Assembly: GCA_023386155.1 (NCBI GenBank)
Contig: JAEWKH010000056.1
Coordinates: forward strand, 41,771-105,770
Source of the DNA: Pseudomonadota bacterium
GTDB lineage: Bacteria; Pseudomonadota; Alphaproteobacteria; Rhizobiales; Beijerinckiaceae
DNA length: 64,000 nt
Direction: 5' to 3'
The notes beneath the pieces are model-generated. The model saw only the letters and a list, made by a program, of their open reading frames with translations. It was not told the origin of the DNA and made no database searches. A program made the translations under genes and the position numbers. Below are positions 51,789-58,863 of this stretch, one piece after another; the first letter of the stretch is position 1; the number at the start of each line of letters is the position of its first letter.

Positions 51789-52538
51789 ATGTTGCTCGAA
51801 GGGCGTATTGCACTTGTCACTGGCGCCGGTCAGGGAAACGGCGCCGCCATCGCGCGCGGCCTCGCCGTGGAGGGGGCGCGGGTCATCGTGACGGATCTGA
51901 ACGGGGAGGCGGCCGAGCAGACGGCCAGAGGAATCTCCCAGGCGGGCGGAGAAGCTTGGGCCTATCAGCTCAACGTTGCCGACGCCGAAGCATGCAATGC
52001 TCTGGCGCGCGAGGTCGAAGCTTCCATCGGTCAGGTATCGATCCTCGTCAACAACGCCGGGATATGTCCTCGCAACTCCATCGACAGTCCGGATGTACGC
52101 CGTTCCTGGGAGGCCGCGATGACGGTCAATCTCGATGGAACGCTCAACGTGACGCTGGCATTCGTTGCCGCCTTGAGGGCCACGAAGGGGACCGTCATCA
52201 ACATGGCATCGATAGCCTCCTTCGTATCGACATCCACGTCGATCAGCTATTCGACATCGAAGGCAGCCGTGCGCATGCTGACCCAGAACCTGGCGCAGGA
52301 ACTGGCCAAGGATGGCGTACGGGTGAACGCGATTGCGCCGGGCACGCTGAACACACCCATGACCGAAGCAACGCGCAGCAATCCCGAGCGGGCAGAGCGC
52401 TTCCTGTCTCGTATTCCGCTCGGCCGGTTTGGAGAGCCCGAGGAGCTGATCGGGCCGACGGTCTTTCTCGCATCCAGCATGTCCAGCTACGTGACGGGAA
52501 CGACGCTCGTTGTCGATGGCGGCTATCTCGCTGTCTGA
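51789..52538 (+). CDS. SDR family NAD(P)-dependent oxidoreductase
   Basis: This is a 249-residue classical short-chain dehydrogenase. The nucleotide-binding TGAGQGNGAAIARGL is near residue 10, NNAG near residue 88, catalytic Ser141-region NMASIAS, Tyr154 and Lys158 (SYSTSKAAV). The C-terminal GTTLVVDGGYLAV is typical. Substrate probably a secondary alcohol or ketone in the unknown pathway. It is the first gene after the IclR-type palindrome at 51700 and is followed by the EthD gene 10 bases later. Confidence 0.93.
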   Translation: MLLEGRIALVTGAGQGNGAAIARGLAVEGARVIVTDLNGEAAEQTARGISQAGGEAWAYQLNVADAEACNALAREVEASIGQVSILVNNAGICPRNSIDSPDVRRSWEAAMTVNLDGTLNVTLAFVAALRATKGTVINMASIASFVSTSTSISYSTSKAAVRMLTQNLAQELAKDGVRVNAIAPGTLNTPMTEATRSNPERAERFLSRIPLGRFGEPEELIGPTVFLASSMSSYVTGTTLVVDGGYLAV

Positions 52539-52548
52539 GGAGGCCGTT

Positions 52549-53238
52549 ATGATCGTTCGCATGGGACTTCTGACCCGTAAGCAAGGCTTGAGCAGCGAGG
52601 ATTTCCGCCGTCACTGGCTTAGCGTTCATGGTCCCCTGGCAGCGCGCCTGCCAGGCCTGAGGCGCTATCATCAGAACCATGTCGTCGACAGCCGCCAGCT
52701 TGCCATCGATCATGCCCGTGGAAACTGGGCGATCGACGGCATCTCGGAACTCTGGTTCGACAGCGTCGGCGACATGCAGCGAGCGATCTCTTCCGATGCC
52801 TATCGGGATGTCGCTCAAGATCATGTGCGCTTCGTTGGCAACACGGGTCTGATCACGGCGGAGCAGAACATCGTCGTGCCGGTAGACGCCTCAGGCGCAC
52901 CTCTCGTCAAGCGCATGTCGATCCTGACGCGCAAGCCGGGTCTGACGGCCGAGCAGTTCAAAGAGGAATGGTGGGGCTTTCACGCCGAGGCGGTGAAGAA
53001 GTTCCCGAATCTCATGGGCTACACCCAGAACTTCGTCACGGATCGCAGCAGCGGCTTCGGGAGGCCTGAGCCCTACGAGGCGCTGCCCATCGACGGCATG
53101 GTGGAATTATGGTTCCGCTCAATTGCCGATATCGAGACGGCCTTTCGCTCTCCGGCGGCGGATGTCTCACAGACCCATGCGCTCAGCTTCATTGCGGAAA
53201 TCACGACTTTTCTCGTGGAAACGCATGAAGTGATCTGA
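52549..53238 (+). CDS. Tandem EthD domain protein
   Basis: This is a 229-residue protein with two EthD (dimeric alpha/beta-barrel) domains, about residues 1-110 and 120-225. Each starts with a similar strand-helix block: LLTRKQGLSSEDFRRHWLSVHG and LTRKPGLTAEQFKEEWWGFH. Such proteins occur in catabolic gene sets, often as isomerases, decarboxylases or helper proteins. ATG 52549 has GAGGAGG just upstream; the open frame from 52510 overlaps the SDR gene. Probably co-transcribed with the SDR. The reaction is unknown. Confidence 0.87.
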   Translation: MIVRMGLLTRKQGLSSEDFRRHWLSVHGPLAARLPGLRRYHQNHVVDSRQLAIDHARGNWAIDGISELWFDSVGDMQRAISSDAYRDVAQDHVRFVGNTGLITAEQNIVVPVDASGAPLVKRMSILTRKPGLTAEQFKEEWWGFHAEAVKKFPNLMGYTQNFVTDRSSGFGRPEPYEALPIDGMVELWFRSIADIETAFRSPAADVSQTHALSFIAEITTFLVETHEVI

Positions 53239-53389
53239 CGGACTGAACGTCTCCGGCAATCGATAAGGCAAGTGCAAGTATCTTGAAATAGCGAATGCAT
53301 TCGCCTAAAACAAATTAACGAATGCATTCGCACATGCTGAATCAGATGCACCCTCATGCTGAAGAGCTGGGTGGGACACGAGGAACGCC
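53239..53389. promoter_or_regulatory. Promoter region with two IclR-type palindromes
   Basis: GCGAATGCATTCGC at 53291-53304 is a perfect 14-base palindrome. CGAATGCATTCG at 53319-53330 is a second perfect copy, 27 bases away centre to centre. They lie 60-99 bases before the flavoprotein gene and form a paired operator. Confidence 0.75.
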
Positions 53390-55126
53390 ATGAAGCCGAC
53401 GAAAACTGTCACCTGTGATGTTCTAGTGGTTGGATCTGGCGCTGGCGGATTTGCAACCGCATTGACCGCCCGGCTTCATGGTCTCGATGTGATCATCGCG
53501 GAAAAGGAGCCGGTCTTCGGCGGAACCACCGCCCGCTCGGGCGGGTGGATGTGGATTCCGTGCAATCCGCTTGCAAAGCGCGAAGGCTTCAAGGATTCCC
53601 GCGAAGCGGCTCGCACCTATCTCCAGCATGAGGCGGGCAACCACTTCGATGCGAGCCGCGTCGACGCCTTCCTGGAGAATGGCCCGAAGATGGTCGAGTT
53701 TTTCCAGGAAAACACCGAGATGGACTTCACCCTCGGTCCGGCCTTTTCCGACTATCACCCGGATGCTCCAGGCGGCATGCCCGGAGGGCGCTCGATTGTG
53801 GCGACGCCATATGACGGACGCAGGCTCGGCAAGGAAATCGCCAGATTGCGGCCGCCGCTGAAGGAAATTACGTTCCTTGGCATGATGATCGGATCGGGCA
53901 AGGAACTCCTTCACTTCTTCAACGTGACCCGCTCCGTCAAGTCGGCCGCTTATGTCGGCGTTCTTCTGGCAAAATACGGCCGCGACCTCGTATCCCACGG
54001 CCGCGCCATGCGCCTGACGAACGGCAATGCTCTCATTGGACGTCTGGCGAAGTCCGCATTGGATCGGAATATTCCGATCTGGACATCGTCGCCCGTGAAA
54101 GACCTGATCGTTGAAGACGGGGTGGTGAAAGGGGCTCTGGTGCAAACTGAGGTCGGCATCGCCGAAGTTCTCACCCGTCGAGGCGTCGTGCTGGCGGCCG
54201 GGGGGTTCCCGCAGGACGTGCTGCGTCGGAAGGAACTCTTTCCGCATGCGCCCACAGGCGCGGAGCATTGGTCTCCCGCTCCTCCCGGCAACACCGGCGA
54301 TGGCATCCGTCTGGGCGAGCGGGTCGGTGGACGGGCCATCGACGGCCTGCCCAACGCGGCGGCGTGGGTTCCCGTTTCCCTCGTGCCGCGCCGGGACGGC
54401 ACTGCCGGGCCGTTCCCGCATTTTATCGATCGCGGAAAGCCCGGGGTTATCGCCGTGACGAAGAACGGCAAGCGCTTCACGAATGAAGCGAATTCCTACC
54501 ATGATTTCGTGCAGGCAATGGTGAACGCCTGCGGCGACGCTCCTGAAAAAGCAGCCTGGCTCATCGTGGATCATCCGACGATCCGCCGCTACGGCCTGGG
54601 CTTCGTGAAACCGTTCCCGGTGCCCTTGGCGCCCGCTTTGCAGAACGGTTACCTGGTCAAGGGGCGCACTCTGCGCGAGCTGGCAGAGAAAGTGGGCATC
54701 AACCCCACCGCATTCGAGCAGACGGTCGAGGACTACAATCGTGACGCGCGCCGGGGCGAGGATCCTCAGTTCAAGCGCGGCAGCACTGCGTATAACCGAT
54801 ATCTCGGGGATCCGGATCACAAGCCCAATCCCTGCGTCGGCCCCATCGAGCGTGGCCCGTTCTACGCCGTGAAGGTCGTTCCCGGCGATCTCGGCACCTT
54901 TGCCGGGCTCCGGACCGATGCCGATGCACGGGTGATCGACGGAAATGGAAATGTCATCCCCGGCCTCTATGCCGCCGGCAATGACATGGCGAGCATCATG
55001 GGCGGCAACTATCCCGGTGGCGGGATCACGCTCGGGCCGGCCATGACCTTCGGCTTTATTGCCGGCCGGCATCTCGCCGGCGTCGGGGCACAGGCGGCCT
55101 CACCTGCGAGCCGCCCGGCGGCATAA
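53390..55126 (+). CDS. FAD-dependent dehydrogenase of the 3-ketosteroid-delta1-dehydrogenase/fumarate reductase family
   Basis: This is a 578-residue flavoprotein. The FAD-binding VVGSGAGGFATALTAR is near residue 12, GGTTARSGGWMWIP near residue 43, and the C-terminal GGNYPGGGITLGPAMTFGF is typical of KSTD-type enzymes. There is no signal peptide. Such enzymes desaturate 3-oxo steroids or related cyclic ketones, so a cyclic ketone substrate is possible. It is preceded by two IclR-type palindromes and followed by an Old Yellow Enzyme gene after 45 bases. Specificity within the family cannot be determined. Confidence 0.9.
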   Translation: MKPTKTVTCDVLVVGSGAGGFATALTARLHGLDVIIAEKEPVFGGTTARSGGWMWIPCNPLAKREGFKDSREAARTYLQHEAGNHFDASRVDAFLENGPKMVEFFQENTEMDFTLGPAFSDYHPDAPGGMPGGRSIVATPYDGRRLGKEIARLRPPLKEITFLGMMIGSGKELLHFFNVTRSVKSAAYVGVLLAKYGRDLVSHGRAMRLTNGNALIGRLAKSALDRNIPIWTSSPVKDLIVEDGVVKGALVQTEVGIAEVLTRRGVVLAAGGFPQDVLRRKELFPHAPTGAEHWSPAPPGNTGDGIRLGERVGGRAIDGLPNAAAWVPVSLVPRRDGTAGPFPHFIDRGKPGVIAVTKNGKRFTNEANSYHDFVQAMVNACGDAPEKAAWLIVDHPTIRRYGLGFVKPFPVPLAPALQNGYLVKGRTLRELAEKVGINPTAFEQTVEDYNRDARRGEDPQFKRGSTAYNRYLGDPDHKPNPCVGPIERGPFYAVKVVPGDLGTFAGLRTDADARVIDGNGNVIPGLYAAGNDMASIMGGNYPGGGITLGPAMTFGFIAGRHLAGVGAQAASPASRPAA

Positions 55127-55171
55127 GGCGCCGATCATGAGGGTGCCATCAAACCCTGTGGAGACCGAGAG

Positions 55172-56380
55172 ATGACCTCTACCGATCAGCGGCCGCTGCT
55201 TTTCGAGCCCCTGACGCTCCGGGGTCTCACGCTCAAGAACCGCGTGGTCATCTCGCCCATGTGCCAGCACTCTGCGGAGCAAGGGCTGGCGGGGGCTTGG
55301 CATTTGGTTCATCTCGGCAAGTTCGCCCTGGGCGGCGCGGGGTTGATCTTCGTGGAGAGCACCGCGGTCGAGCAGAGTGCCCGTATCGGCGTAAGGGATG
55401 TCGGGTTGTGGGCCGACGAGCAGGTTGCCCCCTTCAAAGCCATCGTCGACTTCGTCCACCAGAGCAACGCTGCGATTGGCGTGCAGCTGGCCCATGCGGG
55501 TCGCAAGGCCGGCTCTCAGGCTTTGTGGGAAGGGGGCAGGGCGCTCACGATGGAGCAGCTGCGCGAGACGGGTGAGCCCTGGCGGCGCGTCGGCCCAAGT
55601 CCCGTTGCGGCCGGTCCTGAATGGTCTGTCCCGGATGCGTTGAGCATGAGCGAGATCGCCGAGATCCGGCAGGCCTTCGCCGATGCGACCAAGCGGGCGG
55701 ACAAGGCTGGCTTCGACGTCCTGGAGCTTCATTTCGGGCACGGCTATCTGGTCGCATCCTTCCTCTCGCCGCAATCCAATCATAGAGAGGACGGGTATGG
55801 CGGTTCTCGCGAGAACCGCATGCGGCTCGCTCTCGAGATTGCCGCCGACGTGCGAGCGGCATGGCCGGAGGAGAAGCCTCTTTTCGTGAGGATCTCGGCG
55901 GTCGACGGAACCGAGGACGGATGGGGTCTGAGCGATTCCGTCGTTCTCGCGCGGGCACTCGCGGCAATTGGCGTGGATATGATCGACTGCTCCTCCGGAG
56001 GGCTCTCGGATGAGACGCGCAACATGAATGTTCCGCGAGGGCTCGGATTCCAGGTGCCGTTCTCCGAAACCATCCGCCGCGAGGCGAATGTGATGACGCA
56101 GGCGGTCGGCGTCATTACCGATGGTCGCCAGGCTGAAGCCGTCCTTCAAGAGGGCAGGGCAGACCTGATCGCGATCGGCAGGCAGGCTCTCTACGATCCG
56201 TACTGGCCTCACCATGCGGCTCACGCTCTCGGCTATGATTCCGGTTTCGAGCATTGGCCGATCCAGCATGGCCCCTGGCTTGCAAAGCGGGCGCCCCTCA
56301 TGAAGAAACTCAAGTTTACCGACGACTGCGCCAGGACCCTGACAGGTTCTGGCCCTCAGCAGGGAGGAACAGGACAATGA
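55172..56380 (+). CDS. NADH:flavin oxidoreductase of the Old Yellow Enzyme family
   Basis: This is a 402-residue FMN TIM-barrel. It begins LLFEPLTLRGLTLKNRVVIS, with MCQHSAEQGLA, GVQLAHAGRKAGS, the HFGHGYLVASFLSPQSNHRED active-site/phosphate segment and YGGSRENRMRL. Such YqjM-class enzymes reduce activated C=C bonds or act on cyclic enones. It shares a probable operon with the KSTD-like flavoprotein and overlaps the next gene by ATGA. Substrate unknown. Confidence 0.92.
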   Translation: MTSTDQRPLLFEPLTLRGLTLKNRVVISPMCQHSAEQGLAGAWHLVHLGKFALGGAGLIFVESTAVEQSARIGVRDVGLWADEQVAPFKAIVDFVHQSNAAIGVQLAHAGRKAGSQALWEGGRALTMEQLRETGEPWRRVGPSPVAAGPEWSVPDALSMSEIAEIRQAFADATKRADKAGFDVLELHFGHGYLVASFLSPQSNHREDGYGGSRENRMRLALEIAADVRAAWPEEKPLFVRISAVDGTEDGWGLSDSVVLARALAAIGVDMIDCSSGGLSDETRNMNVPRGLGFQVPFSETIRREANVMTQAVGVITDGRQAEAVLQEGRADLIAIGRQALYDPYWPHHAAHALGYDSGFEHWPIQHGPWLAKRAPLMKKLKFTDDCARTLTGSGPQQGGTGQ

Positions 56381-57333
56381 CGACCAAAGCGTTCGCCTCG
56401 ACGGCGGATACGGCCGACAAGACGGTATCGTTCATGGAGATCGGGCCGGATCTGTATGCCTATACGGCCGAGGGCGATCCCAATTCCGGTATCATCGTCG
56501 GTGACGACGGCTGCATGGTGATCGATGCTCAGGCCACGCCTGCCATGGCCGAGGATGTGATTGCCCGGGTGCGCACCGTCACCGACAAGCCGATCAAATA
56601 TGTGGTGCTCTCCCACTATCATGCCGTACGCGTGCTCGGCGCCTCGGCTTACCAGGCACAGGGCATCATTGCCTCGAACACCACTTACGATCTCATCGTC
56701 GAGCGTGGCGAGCAGGACAAGGCGTCCGAGATCGGCCGCTTCCCGCGCCTGTTCCGCGGCGAGGACAGCATTCCGCCCGACCTGACCTGGCCGACGATGA
56801 CCTTCGAGAGCGGAATGTCGGTCTTCCTCGGAAAGCGTGAGGTCAAACTATTCCATCTCGGAGCCGGCCACACGGCGGGCGATATCGTCGCCTGGGTGCC
56901 GGATGCGGAGGTGATGTTCACCGGGGATCTCGTGGAGTACCACTCCGCCTGCTATTGCGGCGACGCGTATCTGCGCGAGTGGCCGCAGACCCTCGACGCC
57001 ATCCTCGATTTTGAGCCCAAGGCCATCGCGCCGGGGCGGGGCGATGCCCTGCAAGGCTCGCAGAAGGTCCGTGAAGCGGTGGCGATGACGCGGGACTTCG
57101 TCTCCTCGCTTTATGGCGCCGCCGAGCTGTCGGTGGCGCGGGGGCGCTCCCTGAAGGAGAGCTTCGCCGCCACACGCGAGGTGATGGATCCGAAGTTCGG
57201 AGACTTCGCAATTTACGAGCACTGCCTCCCGTTCAACGTCTCGCGCGCCTTCGACGAGGCTTCCGGGATCGACCATCCCGTCATCTGGACCGCCGAGCGG
57301 GACCGCGAGATGTGGGCCAAGCTCCAGGGCTGA
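56377..57333 (+). CDS. Metallo-beta-lactamase-fold hydrolase with divergent metal site
   Basis: This is a 318-residue protein of the MBL fold. The first metal motif, normally HxHxDH, reads SHYHAVRVLGA, so the Asp and last His of the motif are Val and Arg. A later GHTAGD (metal His) and FTGDLVEYHS (bridging Asp) remain. The protein may bind a single metal or have changed chemistry. The ATG at 56377 overlaps the upstream stop as ATGA; the open frame from 56254 lies within that gene. As the last gene of the catabolic set, a ring-opening or thioester/lactone hydrolysis role is possible but unproven. Confidence 0.85.
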   Translation: MTTKAFASTADTADKTVSFMEIGPDLYAYTAEGDPNSGIIVGDDGCMVIDAQATPAMAEDVIARVRTVTDKPIKYVVLSHYHAVRVLGASAYQAQGIIASNTTYDLIVERGEQDKASEIGRFPRLFRGEDSIPPDLTWPTMTFESGMSVFLGKREVKLFHLGAGHTAGDIVAWVPDAEVMFTGDLVEYHSACYCGDAYLREWPQTLDAILDFEPKAIAPGRGDALQGSQKVREAVAMTRDFVSSLYGAAELSVARGRSLKESFAATREVMDPKFGDFAIYEHCLPFNVSRAFDEASGIDHPVIWTAERDREMWAKLQG

Positions 57334-57347
57334 ATGATACGAATCCG

Positions 57348-57371
57348 CGAGAGGGGAGAAATCCTCTCTCG
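57348..57371 (+). terminator. Hairpin after the MBL-fold gene
   Basis: Arms 57348-57356 (CGAGAGGGG) and 57363-57371 (CCTCTCTCG) pair with one G-T and a 6-base loop. There is no T run, so termination is uncertain. Confidence 0.45.
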
Positions 57372-57391
57372 TGCCGATCGGCTGCCAGCGC

Positions 57392-57461
57392 TGTCCGATG
57401 CCTGCTCCTTGAAGAGCGCATCGTTGAGTGAAAAACCGGATCCACTTTTCGCACGATGCGC
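57392..57461. repeat. Intergenic palindromic repeat, copy C
   Basis: Arms GCGCATCGT (57416-57424) and ACGATGCGC (57453-57461) enclose an ACCGGATCCACTTTT core. The CCGATGCCTGCTCCTT tail lies on the left, so this copy is inverted relative to copy A (1314-1391). Confidence 0.72.
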
Positions 57462-57491
57462 AAGAGCGTGCGCTCGGAGAGGTGCTGTCGC

Positions 57492-58421
57492 ATGTCCCTT
57501 GCCCAGATGAACGAGGTCCGGAGAAGCACGGGGGCATCGACGGTCATCGGCATCTGTTGGGGGCTCGCTGCAGCTCTGGCCTGGACGGGTTACAACGTGG
57601 GGTCGAGACTCGGGCGAATGGACGGTCTTACGCCCGTGGACATGTCCATGCTTCGCTTCGGCATTGCGGCCTTGCTGCTGGCCCCGGTGGTCCTGTCGCG
57701 CCGCAAGGCCTATGCTCTGGCGTGGCGGCGCCTTCTCTCGCTCACCATTCTTGCGGGGCCCCTGTTCGGCCTTCTCATCAACACAGCCTTCGGACTAGCT
57801 CCCCTGTCTCACGCCGTCGTGCTGTCCGCAGGTGCGACGATGATGAGCGCCAATGCTCTTGCGTGGTGGCTCGACGGCAGGCGACCGCCCGCTCCGCGCC
57901 TGCTGGGTATGACGGTTCTCATTGCCGGATTGCTGTTCATCGCGTCCGATCAGCCTGACGCGACGCCGCAATCCACGGATCATGTTCTGCTCGGGGATCT
58001 GTGTTTTCTCGCGGCAGGAGCGCTCTGGGGGACATTCACCTATCTTCTCGGCCGCTGGAAAGTCGATCCGGTTGTCGGAATCGGACAGGTCTCCATCCTG
58101 TCGGCATTCGCTTTTCTCCCATTCTTTCTGGCGGGCCAACACGACGGCGCAGTGCCGCTGGATGCCTGGCTGGCTCAGGCCTTCTTTCAGGGTATCCTGG
58201 GCGGGTGCTTGGCACCTGTTGCCATTGCCAATGCGGTATCTCGCCTCGGTGCAGGAGAAGCAGCGCTCTTTCCCGCCTTGGTGCCGTCAGGAGCGCTATT
58301 GCTCGCAATCCCGCTCCTGAATGAGTGGCCGAGCTCTTCAGAGGGACTGGGCATCGTAATCTGCTCCCTTGGCCTGCTCACATCATTCGATGTCACGCGC
58401 TTTCTGCGCAGAGCCCGATAG
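57492..58421 (+). CDS. EamA/DMT family transporter
   Basis: This is a 309-residue inner-membrane protein with two EamA repeats and about ten helices, for example ICWGLAAALAWTGYNVGSRL early in the first repeat and LCFLAAGALWGTFTYLLG early in the second. Such proteins export amino acids or small metabolites. ATG 57492 has GGAGAGG 9 bases upstream; a start at 57456 lies in repeat copy C. It is separated from the catabolic set by the repeat and probably has its own promoter. Substrate unknown. Confidence 0.9.
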   Translation: MSLAQMNEVRRSTGASTVIGICWGLAAALAWTGYNVGSRLGRMDGLTPVDMSMLRFGIAALLLAPVVLSRRKAYALAWRRLLSLTILAGPLFGLLINTAFGLAPLSHAVVLSAGATMMSANALAWWLDGRRPPAPRLLGMTVLIAGLLFIASDQPDATPQSTDHVLLGDLCFLAAGALWGTFTYLLGRWKVDPVVGIGQVSILSAFAFLPFFLAGQHDGAVPLDAWLAQAFFQGILGGCLAPVAIANAVSRLGAGEAALFPALVPSGALLLAIPLLNEWPSSSEGLGIVICSLGLLTSFDVTRFLRRAR

Positions 58422-58863
58422 TCACACATTTCAATGAGTCCGTGCCGTCGTAGTCTGGGAGCTGGGTCTCTACGCTGTATTCCGACAGGGGGAGCTGGCA
58501 ATGAGCAGGCTTTATGGCGGCAGCGGGACCGGCAAGCTGACGGGTGGATCGGGCGCAGATACCTTCGTCCTCAAGGTCGATCAAGGAAACGACCGTGAAT
58601 GCCTCCGGGTGCGATACGATTTTTCGACATCTCCGCGAGGCAGAAGGACAAGATCGATCACCCGCCCATCGATGCCGGCATGACGGGGCAACCAGGCCTT
58701 CTGCTGTAATATAGGTGCATGACGCTCTTTTTGGAGCTGGGAGCGAGGCAAGTATTTCATGGGCATGCCTCCATGGTTGCTCATCCGGCAGTTTCTGAGA
58801 TTTCATTCTGGTGGGAATGGATAAGCGAAAGAGCTATGATCCCTTAAACACAAGGGCTCAGCT
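58422..58863. other. Intergenic region with RTX remnant
   Basis: These 442 bases contain the decayed RTX gene at 58501-58715. The remaining sequence has no complete gene. A purine-rich AAGGG near 58854 may serve the next GTG start. Confidence 0.6.
58501..58715 (+). pseudogene. RTX calcium-binding protein remnant with frameshifts
   Basis: The first frame reads MSRLYGGSG..LTGGSGADTFVLK, an RTX repeat leading into the usual C-terminal start. After about base 58618 the typical continuation FFDISARQKDKIDHPPIDAG appears in a second frame, and GNQAFCCNIGA in a third. These match the usual order DFDIS..DKIDL..IDA..GNQAF in RTX C-termini, so at least two indels have occurred. The 60-residue first-frame product (58501-58683) is therefore not a normal protein. 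A cargo gene of the type I system may have decayed here. Confidence 0.7.

Noticed and set aside
53423..55072. 549-residue minus-strand open frame
   Set aside because: Antisense to the KSTD-like flavoprotein with intact FAD motifs.
55100..56377. 425-residue minus-strand open frame
   Set aside because: Antisense to the Old Yellow Enzyme gene with intact family motifs.
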